A stretch of DNA of 21,900 bases from CBFCZU01 sp965602635 (GCA_965602635.1 CBFCZU010000041.1:1-21900), one strand, 5' to 3'. Positions 1 through 8,002 are shown, counted from the stretch's first letter. The notes: generated by a model not told the origin, from the letters alone. Program-made: numbers and translations.

Positions 1-634
1 CGGCGGGCGGCGGGGCGACGGCGAAGGCGTCGATGGTGACGTCGCCGGGCGAGGCCGGCAGGGCGATGGTCGTTTCCCTCGGCCCGTCGGTCAGGCGCAG
101 CGTGGCGGGGGCGAAGCGGTAGAGGTGCTGCGCGTCGCCGCCGGCTGGGATGGCTAGGTCCTCGCCCGCGGCCGGCAGCAGCCTGAGGTCCGCGACGCGC
201 CGGGCGGCCTCGTCGGGGGTGAGGAACTCCCCGGCCCCGCCCATGACCGCGGGCAGGATCAGTTGCACGCGGTCGTCGGCGTCAAGCCGCAGCAGCAGCA
301 TGCCGGCGAAGTCCCCGGGCGTCTTTTCGCCCCCGGCCAGCTCAGCGGCGGGATAGACGGCCACTGCTATCCGCCTGGCGGGCGCCCCGGCGAGCCACAC
401 GGGGCGTGCTATCGCCAGCGCCCCCAGGGTCGCCCCGGCCAGCAGCAGCACCCACGTGGCCGATACTGTCCGCGCCCGCCTGGCCGCGGCCGGGCCCAGC
501 GACGCCAGCGCCTGCTCCCACAGACGGAGGCTGCCCACCCAGACGATGCTGTGCAGGGGCTTGCGCAGAGCGACCGCCGCAGCTGCCGCTACGGGAATCA
601 GCGATACCAGCGCCCATGGCCATAGCAGGCTCAC
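1..634 (-). CDS. BatA-like membrane protein (aerotolerance-regulator N-terminal type), 3' part outside window
   Basis: I translated this by hand from a GTG start; the reading frame stays open to the left edge, so the C-terminus is missing. The protein begins VSLLWPWALVSLIPVA, a first membrane helix, then a short cytoplasmic piece with KPLHSIVWVGSLRLWEQAL, then a second helix ending LAIARPVWL. Helix, 'v-pSLrlW' segment and helix ending in A-x-A-R-P is the layout of the BatA N-terminal domain found in proteins that accompany MoxR ATPases and vWA proteins. The remaining roughly 120 residues look like a periplasmic beta-rich region; no vWA MIDAS motif is visible in the part present. It is the last visible gene of a minus-strand run starting with aconitase, 59 bp after the preceding stop. 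No strong Shine-Dalgarno sequence precedes the GTG, so the start rests on the domain match. Confidence 0.62.
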   Translation of the reverse strand, partial: MSLLWPWALVSLIPVAAAAAVALRKPLHSIVWVGSLRLWEQALASLGPAAARRARTVSATWVLLLAGATLGALAIARPVWLAGAPARRIAVAVYPAAELAGGEKTPGDFAGMLLLRLDADDRVQLILPAVMGGAGEFLTPDEAARRVADLRLLPAAGEDLAIPAGGDAQHLYRFAPATLRLTDGPRETTIALPASPGDVTIDAFAVAPPPA

Positions 635-693
635 GCCAGCCAATTTTCAGCGGCGGGGGAGCGGTTGTCCATTGCCTATTGCCCGGGGGCGGC

Positions 694-1656
694 TCAGAAG
701 CGGTCCATCGGGCGCCTGCGGGAAATGGCGCGGAGCAGGACGTAGTTCGTGCCCTGGTACGCGTATATCTCGCCGGAGACGTAGAAGAGGACCCCGGTGG
801 CCGGTTCGAGCCTCTCCAGCTGCAGGTTGGGCAGCACCCGCATGGGTGGCTCGCGGAGCGTGTTGTCGGATTCGAAGGCGAGCTTGAACCAGCCGCCCTT
901 GCTGTCGGGGGGTCGCAGGCGCGTGAGGCGGTGTATGATTATCCTCCCCGGCCCGGGCTTGACCGGCTCGGCGGCCGGGGGGACTGAGGGCCCTTCCGCC
1001 CAGGGAACTATCGGCGCGGCGACCGGGACGATGGGCTTGCTGGGCGGACGCGCGAGCAGCCGGGCGACGTCGGCGGCCGAGGCGCCCGGGGTCGTGGGGC
1101 GGGTGGTGGCGGCCGGGGCCGACGCGGCCGGGCGAGACGTGACGGCGGGCTTGGTCCGCGGCCGAGGGGGCGGGGGGCGGACCGGGCGCTCGCCGACCTC
1201 GGTCGCCCTGCGCAGCAGCAGGAAGTAGTCGTCGTAGTAGCGGTACACGCGGCCGGAGAGGGCGAACTTCGCCGACGGCCTCTCGGCGTAGATGTTCTCG
1301 ACCGTGCCCAGCAGCTCGCAAGGCAGCAGGTGGAGCACGCCCGTGCGGGGATGCTTGACCGTCCACCACTTGCCGGTCGGATCCCTGGCCAGAGAGCCCG
1401 GATGGCCGATCAGCGTCTGCCCCTCGCCAATCAAGTTTGGCGATCTGGCCGGCTCACTGGCCCTGATGAGGGACGGCGCAATGACCGGCACGCCCTCGTC
1501 GCCCGTCGGCAGGATGCGCATGGCGGTGTCGGCGGGTCTGCTGGCGGCCGGCGCGGAGGCGGCGGGCGGGTCGGCCGCTGGCCGCTGCGCCGAAGCGATC
1601 AACACCATCCCCGCCGTGGCGGCGAGGGCCGCGAATGTCCGAGACAGCGCGTTCAT
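694..1656 (-). CDS. Exported protein of unknown function with two copies of a ~50-residue beta module
   Basis: 320 residues. The ATG at 1656 begins a clear Sec signal peptide (MNALSRTFAALAATAGMVLIASA); a TTG seven codons upstream is possible but would add hydrophilic residues before it. After an Ala/Pro-rich stretch comes a first module containing LPCELLGTVENIY and ending LSGRVYRYYDDYFLLLRRA. A long Pro/Ala/Thr linker follows, then a second module containing LPNLQLERLE and ending VSGEIYAYQGTNYVLLRAI. The two endings align well, so the protein carries an internal duplication. No enzyme motif is visible. It sits between the LEA-like lipoprotein (79 bp upstream) and the BatA-like gene (59 bp downstream), so an envelope role is inferred from context only. 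I do not recognise a named family. Confidence 0.78.
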   Translation of the reverse strand: MNALSRTFAALAATAGMVLIASAQRPAADPPAASAPAASRPADTAMRILPTGDEGVPVIAPSLIRASEPARSPNLIGEGQTLIGHPGSLARDPTGKWWTVKHPRTGVLHLLPCELLGTVENIYAERPSAKFALSGRVYRYYDDYFLLLRRATEVGERPVRPPPPRPRTKPAVTSRPAASAPAATTRPTTPGASAADVARLLARPPSKPIVPVAAPIVPWAEGPSVPPAAEPVKPGPGRIIIHRLTRLRPPDSKGGWFKLAFESDNTLREPPMRVLPNLQLERLEPATGVLFYVSGEIYAYQGTNYVLLRAISRRRPMDRF

Positions 1657-1735
1657 TCCAGTTCGTCCAGGAGCCAAAGATGATACGCCAGGGCGGCCCG
1701 CCGGTTCAAGTCGCCGGCGGGAGGCGGCAGGCCGA

Positions 1736-2557
1736 TCACTCGTCGCCGGGGTCGAACAGCAGGCTCCTGAGCTTCGCCGGGACCGCCAGGCGCAGCTCGC
1801 CCTCGAAGCGGACGCGGCGGCGATCGCCCAGCGCGTTGGCGACGGCCTCGAGGGCGCCCGGCGCGGCGAGCCGGACGGGAACGGTGATCTGGGCCGTCTT
1901 GCGGGGCGGTGCCGGCTCCATGCCCGAGTGGTCCACGCGGAGCAGCACCTCGTCGCCGTGGGTCAGCGCCCCGGTCAGGCCCACCAGCGGCAGCTCGAAG
2001 CCGTTGGGGTTGACGACCGCGAACACGAGCTGCGCCACTGCGTCGCTGCCCTGCCCGGTGAGCTTCAGGTCGCTGAAGCGCCAGCTGGGCGCCCGCAGAG
2101 GCGGCATCTCGCCGCGCCGCCGCAGCTTCACGCTCCGCCATAGGCCCAGGTAGTTGAAGGTGGCCTTCGCGGCGAACTCCCAGCGGATCGGCTCGCGGAC
2201 GTGGAGGCTGTCAACCATCGGGCGCAGCCGGTCGTACTCGATGGTCACCGGCACCCGGACGGTGCTCGTCTCCATTCCGCCGATCGGCGCCAGCGGGCGG
2301 GCCAGAGCGCCGCTGGCGACCTCCTGCCCCACGGCCGAGAGTGTGTACTCCAGGCCCCACATGCCGATCTGAAATTCGTTGGGGTTGCGGACCTCCACGT
2401 CGAAGACCAGTTGCGCCGCCCTGACGTCCATCGCGGCGATGCCCGCATCCCGCAGCGCGACGCTGGGCTTTCGGTAGCAGCCGCCCGATGCCAGCAGCGC
2501 AGCGGCAAACGCGAGAATCGCCACCCGAGCGGCCGGCGGGCTTGGTGTGTCATGCAT
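1736..2557 (-). CDS. LEA14-like (LEA type 2) lipoprotein with two WHy domains
   Basis: 273 residues. The N-terminus is a lipoprotein signal: a hydrophobic core (VAILAFAAALLASGG) followed by Cys27, although the -3 residue is Ser rather than the usual Leu. Two tandem beta domains follow. The first (about 44-150) contains AQLVFDVEVRNPNEFQIGMWGLEYTL; the second (about 165-265) contains AQLVFAVVNPNGFELPLVGLTGAL. The N-P-N/D-x-F/Y core followed by 'hxxhxY/G' is the signature of the WHy (water stress and hypersensitive response) fold of LEA14-like proteins. Bacterial members are periplasmic or membrane-anchored and their roles are poorly known. The ATG lies 11 bp after the aconitase stop, and AAGGGG overlapping that stop is a plausible ribosome binding site, so the two genes are probably co-transcribed and coupled. 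Confidence 0.85.
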   Translation of the reverse strand: MHDTPSPPAARVAILAFAAALLASGGCYRKPSVALRDAGIAAMDVRAAQLVFDVEVRNPNEFQIGMWGLEYTLSAVGQEVASGALARPLAPIGGMETSTVRVPVTIEYDRLRPMVDSLHVREPIRWEFAAKATFNYLGLWRSVKLRRRGEMPPLRAPSWRFSDLKLTGQGSDAVAQLVFAVVNPNGFELPLVGLTGALTHGDEVLLRVDHSGMEPAPPRKTAQITVPVRLAAPGALEAVANALGDRRRVRFEGELRLAVPAKLRSLLFDPGDE

Positions 2558-2568
2558 TTCTGGGCCCC

Positions 2569-4647
2569 TTACTTGTTCTCACGGCGGGTGTAGTTCAGCA
2601 GGCCTCCGGCCAGGAGGACGTCGCGCTGCCGGGCCGTCAGGTCGATCCGGCAGGTGAAGTCGAACCCGCCCGTCAGGTTGGTGACGGTGACGGTCTCGGC
2701 CGAGGCTATCGCCTCGGTCAGGGCGGCGATGCGGAGCTGATCGCCGGCGCTCGTCCGCTCGTAGTCGCCCGCCTCGGCGAGGATCAGCGGCAGGACGGCG
2801 AAGTTAACCAGGTTCGCCTGGTGGATCCGCTCGATGCTCTTTGCCAGCGCCGCCCGGACGCCGAGGTACATGGGGCACAGGGCGGCGTGCTCGCGGCTGG
2901 AGCCCTGCCCGTAGGACTCGCCGGCGAGTATGACGCCCGCCAGTCGGCCCTCGCGGGCGGCCTGGGCACGCTGGGCGAAGGTCGGCTCGCCCGGCTCGTT
3001 GAGCGGCTCGAAGACGTGCATGGCGTACTGCGGCACGTTGGAGCGGAGCTTCAGCAGCGCCCCGGCCGGCATTATGTGATCGGTGGTCACCCTGTCGCCG
3101 ACCTTTATGAGCACCTCGCCGCTGAGCTCATCGGCCGGCGGCTCACCGGCGGGGGGCTTGACGATCGTCGGGCCTCTCACCACCGCCACCTGGGCCGAGG
3201 CCTGCGGCGAGGGCGGCGCGACGATCATCCGGTCGTCGATCGTGAAGCGCCGCGCCTCGGCGATGGCCGGGTAGGGCACGTCCAGCGTTCGCGGGTCGGT
3301 GATTTCGCCGGTGATCGCCGCCGCCACCGCGACCTCCGGCGAGACGAGGTACACCTTGTCGTCGGGCGTGCCCGACCGCCCGGTGAAGTTGCGGTTGACC
3401 GTGCGCAGCGACACCCGCCCGTGCCCGGGCGAGAAGCCCATTCCGATGCACGGCCCGCAGGCGCATTCGAGCACCCGCGCCCCGGCGGCGAGCAGCTCCT
3501 CCAGGGCGCCGCTGCCGGCCAGCATGGTCAGCGCCTGTCGGCTGCCGGGGGCGACGGCCAGCTCCACGCCGCTGTGGACGATGCGCCCCTTGAGCACGGC
3601 CGCGGATAGCATCAGGTCGTGGAAGCTGGAGTTGGTGCACGATCCGATGACGACCTGATCGACCTTCGTGCCGGCCAGCTCGGCGACGGGCACGACGTTC
3701 TCCGGCGACCCGGGCGCTGCCGCCAGCGGCTCGAGCTCGGACAGGTCGATCGCGATCCGGCTGAAACTCACCTCGACCAGCCCCGCCTCGTCGGCCTTGC
3801 CGATGCGGGCGTCGGGCGCGTGGCGGCGAATGGCCTCGACGGCGGCGGCGTCGCGGGCCGGGTCGAGCAGCTTCGTGACGCGGTCGTACTTGGCCTGGGG
3901 CTCGGCGGCGAGCGCCTGGAAGTCGTCCGCCCGACCCTGGGCGGCCAGGAATGCCCTGGAAACCTCGTCGGCGGGGAAGACGCTCGTCGTCACGCCCAGC
4001 TCGGCGCCCATGTTCGCGCAGGTCGCCCTTGCGGGCACCGGCAGCGTGGCCAGGGCGTCGCCGCAGTACTCGACCACCGCTCCCACGTTGCCGCGGGTGG
4101 TGAGGATGCTCAGCAGCTTCAGGATGATGTCCTTGGGCGCGACCCATTGGCCCAGGCGGCCGGTGAGCTCGACGGCCAGCACCTTCGGGCATGAGAGGTA
4201 GAACTCCCCGCCGCCCATGGCCACGGCCACGTCCAGCCCGCCGGCGCCGACGGCGAAGCTGCCTATCCCCCCGGCGGTGGGGGTGTGCGAGTCGCTGCCC
4301 AGCAGCGTCGCCCCCGGACGGGCGAACCGCTCCAGGTGAATCTGATGGCAGATGCCGTTGCCGGGGCGGCTGTGATAGGCGCCCACCTTGGCGGCGATGG
4401 ATTGCAGGTAGAGGTGATCGTTGTGGCTCTCGGGTCCGAACTGGGCGGTGTTGTGGTCAACGTAGCTGACCGACAACTCCGTCCGCACGCGCTCGACGCC
4501 CATCGCCTCGAACAGCAGGAAGGCCGTCGTCCCGGTGGCGTCCTGGGTGAGGGTCTGATCGATGCGGATGCCGATCTCCTCGCCCGGCGCCAGCCGCCCG
4601 GTGACGAGGTGGGCAGAAAGCATCTTTTCCGTCAACGTACCGCGCAT
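2569..4647 (-). CDS. acn: Aconitate hydratase (Aquifex-type aconitase)
   Basis: 692 residues; catalyses citrate-isocitrate isomerisation in the TCA cycle using a [4Fe-4S] cluster in the cytoplasm. The three cluster cysteines are visible: Cys337 in GSCTNSS, and Cys397 and Cys400 in CACGPCIGMG. The N-terminal aconitase signatures LLGSDSHTPTAGGIG (about 115-129) and VDHNT are present. The C-terminal swivel domain carries GDRVTTDHIMPAG (517-529) and ESYGQGSSREHAAL (577-590), which supplies the substrate-binding arginine. Length and the absence of the long AcnA/AcnB extensions fit the short 'Aquifex-type' aconitase group of about 640-690 residues. Isopropylmalate isomerase is less likely because both halves are fused and SREHAAL is aconitase-like. 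GGAG lies about 8 nt upstream of the ATG. It heads the minus-strand run down to the left edge. Confidence 0.93.
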   Translation of the reverse strand: MRGTLTEKMLSAHLVTGRLAPGEEIGIRIDQTLTQDATGTTAFLLFEAMGVERVRTELSVSYVDHNTAQFGPESHNDHLYLQSIAAKVGAYHSRPGNGICHQIHLERFARPGATLLGSDSHTPTAGGIGSFAVGAGGLDVAVAMGGGEFYLSCPKVLAVELTGRLGQWVAPKDIILKLLSILTTRGNVGAVVEYCGDALATLPVPARATCANMGAELGVTTSVFPADEVSRAFLAAQGRADDFQALAAEPQAKYDRVTKLLDPARDAAAVEAIRRHAPDARIGKADEAGLVEVSFSRIAIDLSELEPLAAAPGSPENVVPVAELAGTKVDQVVIGSCTNSSFHDLMLSAAVLKGRIVHSGVELAVAPGSRQALTMLAGSGALEELLAAGARVLECACGPCIGMGFSPGHGRVSLRTVNRNFTGRSGTPDDKVYLVSPEVAVAAAITGEITDPRTLDVPYPAIAEARRFTIDDRMIVAPPSPQASAQVAVVRGPTIVKPPAGEPPADELSGEVLIKVGDRVTTDHIMPAGALLKLRSNVPQYAMHVFEPLNEPGEPTFAQRAQAAREGRLAGVILAGESYGQGSSREHAALCPMYLGVRAALAKSIERIHQANLVNFAVLPLILAEAGDYERTSAGDQLRIAALTEAIASAETVTVTNLTGGFDFTCRIDLTARQRDVLLAGGLLNYTRRENK

Positions 4648-4683
4648 CTGAAAGCTCCTGCGAGGGGGTGCTCGCGTGCGCGC

Positions 4684-4711
4684 ATGATACCCGGACGGGC
4701 CTGCCGAGCAA
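4684..4711 (-). promoter_or_regulatory. Candidate sigma-70-type promoter of the aconitase operon
   Basis: On the minus strand TTGCTC (4706-4711), 16 nt, then TATCAT (4684-4689). The predicted transcript would start near 4677 and give a leader of about 30 nt that includes the GGAG site. The -35 match is only 3 of 6, and the element lies inside a 12-bp inverted repeat, so this is tentative. Confidence 0.4.
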
Positions 4712-4736
4712 GCTTGCCGTTGCGGGCCCGTCCGGG
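4690..4736 (-). terminator. 12-bp perfect inverted repeat between the 615-aa protein and aconitase
   Basis: Arms 4690-4701 (CCCGGACGGGCC) and 4725-4736 are perfectly complementary around a 23-nt loop, which itself contains the 10-bp palindrome GCAAGCTTGC (4708-4717). On the minus strand it follows the stop of the 615-aa protein. There is no T-run, so it may act as a Rho-independent-like stop, a processing site or an operator; it overlaps the aconitase promoter candidate. Confidence 0.45.
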
Positions 4737-4743
4737 CAATCCC

Positions 4744-4771
4744 GCGCGCCGGCCCCTGCCGGCCGACGCGC
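4744..4771 (-). terminator. GC-rich hairpin just after the 615-aa protein gene
   Basis: GCCGGC-CCCT-GCCGGC (4748-4763) forms a 6-bp stem with a 4-nt loop, flanked by further GCGC repeats that could extend it. It starts 20-50 bp after the minus-strand stop at 4792. No T-tract follows, so termination is only suggested by its place. Confidence 0.35.
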
Positions 4772-4791
4772 GGACGACTTGGCTGCGAATC

Positions 4792-6639
4792 CTAGAAGCC
4801 CCCCGGACCGCCGGCGCCCGGGCCGCCCATCATCCCGCCCATCATGGCGCCCATGACAGCGCCGACGATGCCTTGGATGGCGTCGGTGGGTATGTACCCC
4901 ACCATCAGCACGTCCGATTTCTCGATGGAGACCGACCCGGCCAGCGGCGTCGGGGCGATCAGGTTGATCGGCGGGGGGGGGGTGTCGACGGCCGCGGCCA
5001 CCTTCCTGACCACCGTCATGATGTTGCCGAGGTTCAGCAGGCCCACGCCCATCCGCTTCTTTGGCAGCATCGCCAGCGCCTTGGCGGCGCCAGGATCGGC
5101 CGGAATCTTCCCGCTGCGAGCCTTGGCCGTCTCCAGCGCCGTGGCCACGAACTTCTTGCCCCCGCCCAGTGTCATCACCACTGTCTTGGCGTCCACCTTG
5201 CCCACCAGGAACCGGATCTTGTCGTCGCCCAGGACGGCCTTGAGCTTCGCCCGGTCGTCCTCCGGCAATGCCGTCAGGACCGGATGATCTATGCTGATCA
5301 CGTCGAGCTTCGTATCCCCGACGGCCTCCAGGCCCTTGTGGTACTTAAGCTCGAGCTTGCTGACGATCTCGCCCTCGGTGGCCTTGTAGATCTCCGACAT
5401 CACGCCCACATAATCCGGCAGCATGCCCATGACTTTGTCGGCCGACTTGCACTCGATCACGTACACCAGGCCGATCTGGCCCTCGCCGCCGGTGACAGCG
5501 CCGAGGGAGATCTGGACGCCCGTGACCTCGCCCTCGAACTCGGCCGCCATCTTCCGCACCTTGGCCTTGGTCTCGGCAGAGACTCCCTTGAGCATCCCCG
5601 CCGCCATGAACTTGTCGAGAACCTGAAGGTCCAGCTCCTTCGAGATGCTCGTGCCGCGAAAGCCGGCCGCCAGTATGTAGGGGGTTGTGGGCAGGCGGTC
5701 CAGCAGCGGCCCCGGCAGGGCCTTGGTGGCCGCCAAAGCCTTGCCCATGGTGCTCTCGGCCAGGAAGCTCACCCGGCTCTCGATGAGGATGCCGGTCTTG
5801 GCGAAGCGCAGGCCAAAGGCGACGTCCTCCAGTACCTTGAACAGGGACGCGTAAATACTCAGCACCGGGCCCATCCCCGCCATAGGCCCGGCCGCGGGCC
5901 CCGACTCGGCGATGGTCTTTTCCAGTTGCTTCAGCGCCGCCTGGGCGATCGGCCCGACGATCTTGAAGTTGACCCAGACCGCCACGTCGTTGCGGGCTAT
6001 CAGGGCGTTGTCAGCCGGCGAAAGCTGCGTGAGAACCGGCTTCTTAACCGCGGCCACCGCCGCCAGGGCCTTCTTGCTGGGGCTGCCGGCGACGAAGCTA
6101 CCCACCTGCCTCCAATACACGCTGCCGATCTTGAGGTACTCGCCTTCCTTCGTGCCTTCACGGGCGGCAAGCATCTTGGCCGGGTCCTTGCCGGGTATCA
6201 GGACGACTGCAGGCACCTCGGGCGGCTTCTCGCCCGCAGGTGCGGGCTTCGCGCCCGGCAGGCCCATCATCTGCAGCAGGTCCACGCCGTACTGCTGCGG
6301 GTCGAGCATGGCCACCACCAAGGGCCCGTTGGAATTGAAGCCCTCCCCGACCTGCAACTGGGCCTTTATCAGGTCCAGCACGCTCATGGGCAGGAAGGGT
6401 TGGCCGCCCGGGCCGATGCTCTTGAGGAATTCATCAACCTTCCCGCACATGCCGTTGACGTTGTTGACGACCACGAAGCCCATGCAGCCGGCGGGAATCT
6501 GCTTCAGCGCCGCGCTGGCGGGCACCTTAGGCCCGAGGGGCTTGGCCTCCGCCGCCTCCGGGCCCGCTCCCAACGCCACGGAGCCGGAAAGCATGACCGC
6601 TGCGGCAACCACCACCAGGAAGCTTTTTCGCGTTACCAT
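4792..6639 (-). CDS. Exported protein of unknown function, Met/Gly-rich C-terminus
   Basis: 615 residues with a clean Sec signal peptide (MVTRKSFLVVVAAAVMLSGSVALGAG). The mature part is a long alternating alpha/beta protein with motifs such as AALKQIPAGCMGFVVVNNVNGMCGKVDEFLKSIG near the start and repeated segments about single-domain length (for example LIPGKDPAKMLAAREG, SVYWRQVGSFVAGSPSKKALAAV). This resembles the large, poorly characterised DUF3352-like exported proteins of planctomycetes, but I cannot confirm family membership. The tail (GAVMGAMMGGMMGGPGAGGPGGF) is low-complexity Met/Gly. A run of ten G at 4973-4982 encodes four prolines. AAGGAG lies about 8 nt before the ATG, and a good promoter lies upstream. 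It appears to be transcribed alone, with hairpins after its stop. Confidence 0.82.
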   Translation of the reverse strand: MVTRKSFLVVVAAAVMLSGSVALGAGPEAAEAKPLGPKVPASAALKQIPAGCMGFVVVNNVNGMCGKVDEFLKSIGPGGQPFLPMSVLDLIKAQLQVGEGFNSNGPLVVAMLDPQQYGVDLLQMMGLPGAKPAPAGEKPPEVPAVVLIPGKDPAKMLAAREGTKEGEYLKIGSVYWRQVGSFVAGSPSKKALAAVAAVKKPVLTQLSPADNALIARNDVAVWVNFKIVGPIAQAALKQLEKTIAESGPAAGPMAGMGPVLSIYASLFKVLEDVAFGLRFAKTGILIESRVSFLAESTMGKALAATKALPGPLLDRLPTTPYILAAGFRGTSISKELDLQVLDKFMAAGMLKGVSAETKAKVRKMAAEFEGEVTGVQISLGAVTGGEGQIGLVYVIECKSADKVMGMLPDYVGVMSEIYKATEGEIVSKLELKYHKGLEAVGDTKLDVISIDHPVLTALPEDDRAKLKAVLGDDKIRFLVGKVDAKTVVMTLGGGKKFVATALETAKARSGKIPADPGAAKALAMLPKKRMGVGLLNLGNIMTVVRKVAAAVDTPPPPINLIAPTPLAGSVSIEKSDVLMVGYIPTDAIQGIVGAVMGAMMGGMMGGPGAGGPGGF

Positions 6640-6691
6640 CGCATTTCTCCTTGCCAGTGGGTCTGGTTCCGTACTCTAACCCCGGAGCGGT

Positions 6692-6721
6692 ACTATAGCC
6701 CCGCGGCGCCGGTGGCGTCAA
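6692..6721 (-). promoter_or_regulatory. Sigma-70-type promoter of the 615-aa exported protein
   Basis: On the minus strand TTGACG (6716-6721, 5 of 6 matches), an 18-nt spacer, then TATAGT (6692-6697, 5 of 6). The start would fall near 6685, giving a leader of about 45 nt with AAGGAG before the ATG at 6639. It lies between repeat copy 1 and the gene, so the gene has its own promoter. Confidence 0.6.
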
Positions 6722-6773
6722 GGAGGCCCTCCGGCGATTTTCGCCCCCCGCCGATCTGCCGAACCTAGACCGC

Positions 6774-6957
6774 ATGTTGCACGACGGGCGTGCAACATCC
6801 GCCGCGGGGGCTTCGACGCGAGCGACTTACGTCGCTCTTGCTCAAGGCCAGCCTTGAGCGAGGCGCGGAGCGCCGAGTCGAAACCTTTGCGAGAGAACCG
6901 TTTCTCGCAAAGGTGCTTATCGCAAGAACCCGGCAGGGCTCATGCGATAAGCAGGCT
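6774..6957 (+). repeat. 184-bp structured intergenic element, copy 1
   Basis: Aligns without gaps to 20907-21090 with 17 differences in 184 positions. Nearly every base can pair. Hairpin 1 is 6774-6798 (10-bp stem, ATGTTGCACG). A cloverleaf at 6812-6882 is closed by TTCGAC/GTCGAA and holds three arms: GAGCGAC-TTAC-GTCGCTC, CTCAAGG-CCAG-CCTTGAG and GGCGC-GGA-GCGCC. Hairpin 5 is 6884-6913 (13-bp stem with one G-T pair) and hairpin 6 is 6916-6951 (9-bp stem). It fills the gap between the pseudopilin stop and the promoter of the 615-aa gene. Orientation is given as that shared with copy 2; the functional strand is unknown. Weak similarity may extend about 10 bp further left. Confidence 0.9.
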
Positions 6958-8002
6958 AGAAGCTGGGGTCGGGAAGGATGTAGTGAATGGTGCCGAACGT
7001 GGGGCTGTGCTCCTGCCAGGTGTACGCGTTGAGGCTGTCCCACGTCCCCACGGGGCATTCGCCGAGGTGGTCCGGGTCGTTCGGGTCGATCTTCCTGGTG
7101 GCGTCGGCGGCCACGTGCCCGTCGGCGTAGAGGATGTTCGGGCTGCCGATATGGCGCGAGCCCGGCAGCACCGCCAGGCCATTCGTGCCCAGCATCTGGG
7201 GCCCGACGTAGAAGCCCGGCATGAGCGAGTCAACGCGCCAGTCCCTGGTCTCCGTGATCCAGTCGAGCGTCCCGAAGTCGGGCGAATCCCAGGCCTCGGC
7301 GCACTTGGCGGGAGTGACCACCTCCTCGGGGTTGACCGCCTGGGCAGCGTACTTGGTGCTGTCGTTGGGCAGGTATATCCCCCACGGCACGTTCTGGCAG
7401 AGGCACGGCCCTCCGGGCGTGAGCGGCTCGCCCCTGGTATCGAGCTTGGCCGTCCAGCGGAGGCCGTTCTGGCAGGGGCCACGGAGCCGGAAGTTCCACT
7501 GGTAGCCGATCGCAGCCCGGTGGTAGTCGATCTTCCACCGCGTGTCGGTGAACTGCGGGGCCCCGTCGCACCACTGGAGGATGGCCGGGGCGTCCATGGC
7601 GTCGCACAGCACCCCGTCCCATATCTCGTCTGCCTCCCAGAAGTACGCCCACCAGTTCAGCGTCGTCCGGTGCGTGCCCTGTATGTCCATGCTCTCGAGG
7701 ACGCCGTAGGTCTTGGGCCACGCGGCCGCGTGGTCCCAGTCCCAGTCCCCGTCTTCCGGGTAATCCAGGATCTGGAATAACGGGACGTCCCACGGGACGG
7801 GGGCGAACAGCGGGTAGTGCTCGTTCTGGAACACGAACATCGCCACCGCCTTGCCTTGAGCGCTCATCTTGGCCGAGCAGGTGGCCTTGCGGGCCATCGC
7901 CGTTGCCCGGGTAAGGCTCGGCACGAGTATCGACACCAGCAGGGCGATGATCGCTATGACGACCAGTAGTTCGATGAGCGTGAATGCCGTCCGTTTCTCC
8001 AT
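6956..8002 (-). CDS. Type II secretion-type pseudopilin, H-X9-DG family (planctomycete DUF1559-like)
   Basis: 348 residues. The N-terminus MEKRTAFTLIELLVVIAIIALLVSILVPSL is a class III prepilin leader plus the pilin transmembrane helix; the conserved Glu is Glu11 (position +5 after cleavage before Phe7). The -1 residue is Ala instead of the usual Gly. Near the C-terminus, His284 is followed by nine residues and Asp294-Gly295 (HIGSPNILYADGHV), the H-X9-DG motif of the abundant planctomycete pseudopilin-like family. It would be inserted in the inner membrane and processed by a prepilin peptidase; specific function is unknown. AGGAG lies about 8 nt before the ATG. The TAG stop (6958-6956) includes the last two bases of repeat copy 1. 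It follows a small lipoprotein gene by 68 bp. Confidence 0.9.
   Translation of the reverse strand: MEKRTAFTLIELLVVIAIIALLVSILVPSLTRATAMARKATCSAKMSAQGKAVAMFVFQNEHYPLFAPVPWDVPLFQILDYPEDGDWDWDHAAAWPKTYGVLESMDIQGTHRTTLNWWAYFWEADEIWDGVLCDAMDAPAILQWCDGAPQFTDTRWKIDYHRAAIGYQWNFRLRGPCQNGLRWTAKLDTRGEPLTPGGPCLCQNVPWGIYLPNDSTKYAAQAVNPEEVVTPAKCAEAWDSPDFGTLDWITETRDWRVDSLMPGFYVGPQMLGTNGLAVLPGSRHIGSPNILYADGHVAADATRKIDPNDPDHLGECPVGTWDSLNAYTWQEHSPTFGTIHYILPDPSF

Noticed and set aside
1..640. Several plus- and minus-strand frames of 68-193 codons at the left edge
   Set aside because: The minus frame starting GTG at 634 gives a BatA-like N-terminus with two membrane helices; the others are Pro/Arg/Gly-rich shadows.
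4285..6768. 827-codon open frame on the plus strand
   Set aside because: It lies antisense to aconitase and the 615-aa exported protein, both with clear features; the product is His/Arg/Gly-rich with no domain, as expected for a GC-rich shadow.
6765..7058. Minus-strand frames across both repeat copies giving similar peptides (SLAKVSTRR...RSRLALSKSDVSRSRRSP)
   Set aside because: The peptide similarity follows from the DNA repeat; the sequence is explained by hairpin arms, there is no ribosome site, and copy 1 overlaps the pseudopilin gene. The second case is at 20772-21176.
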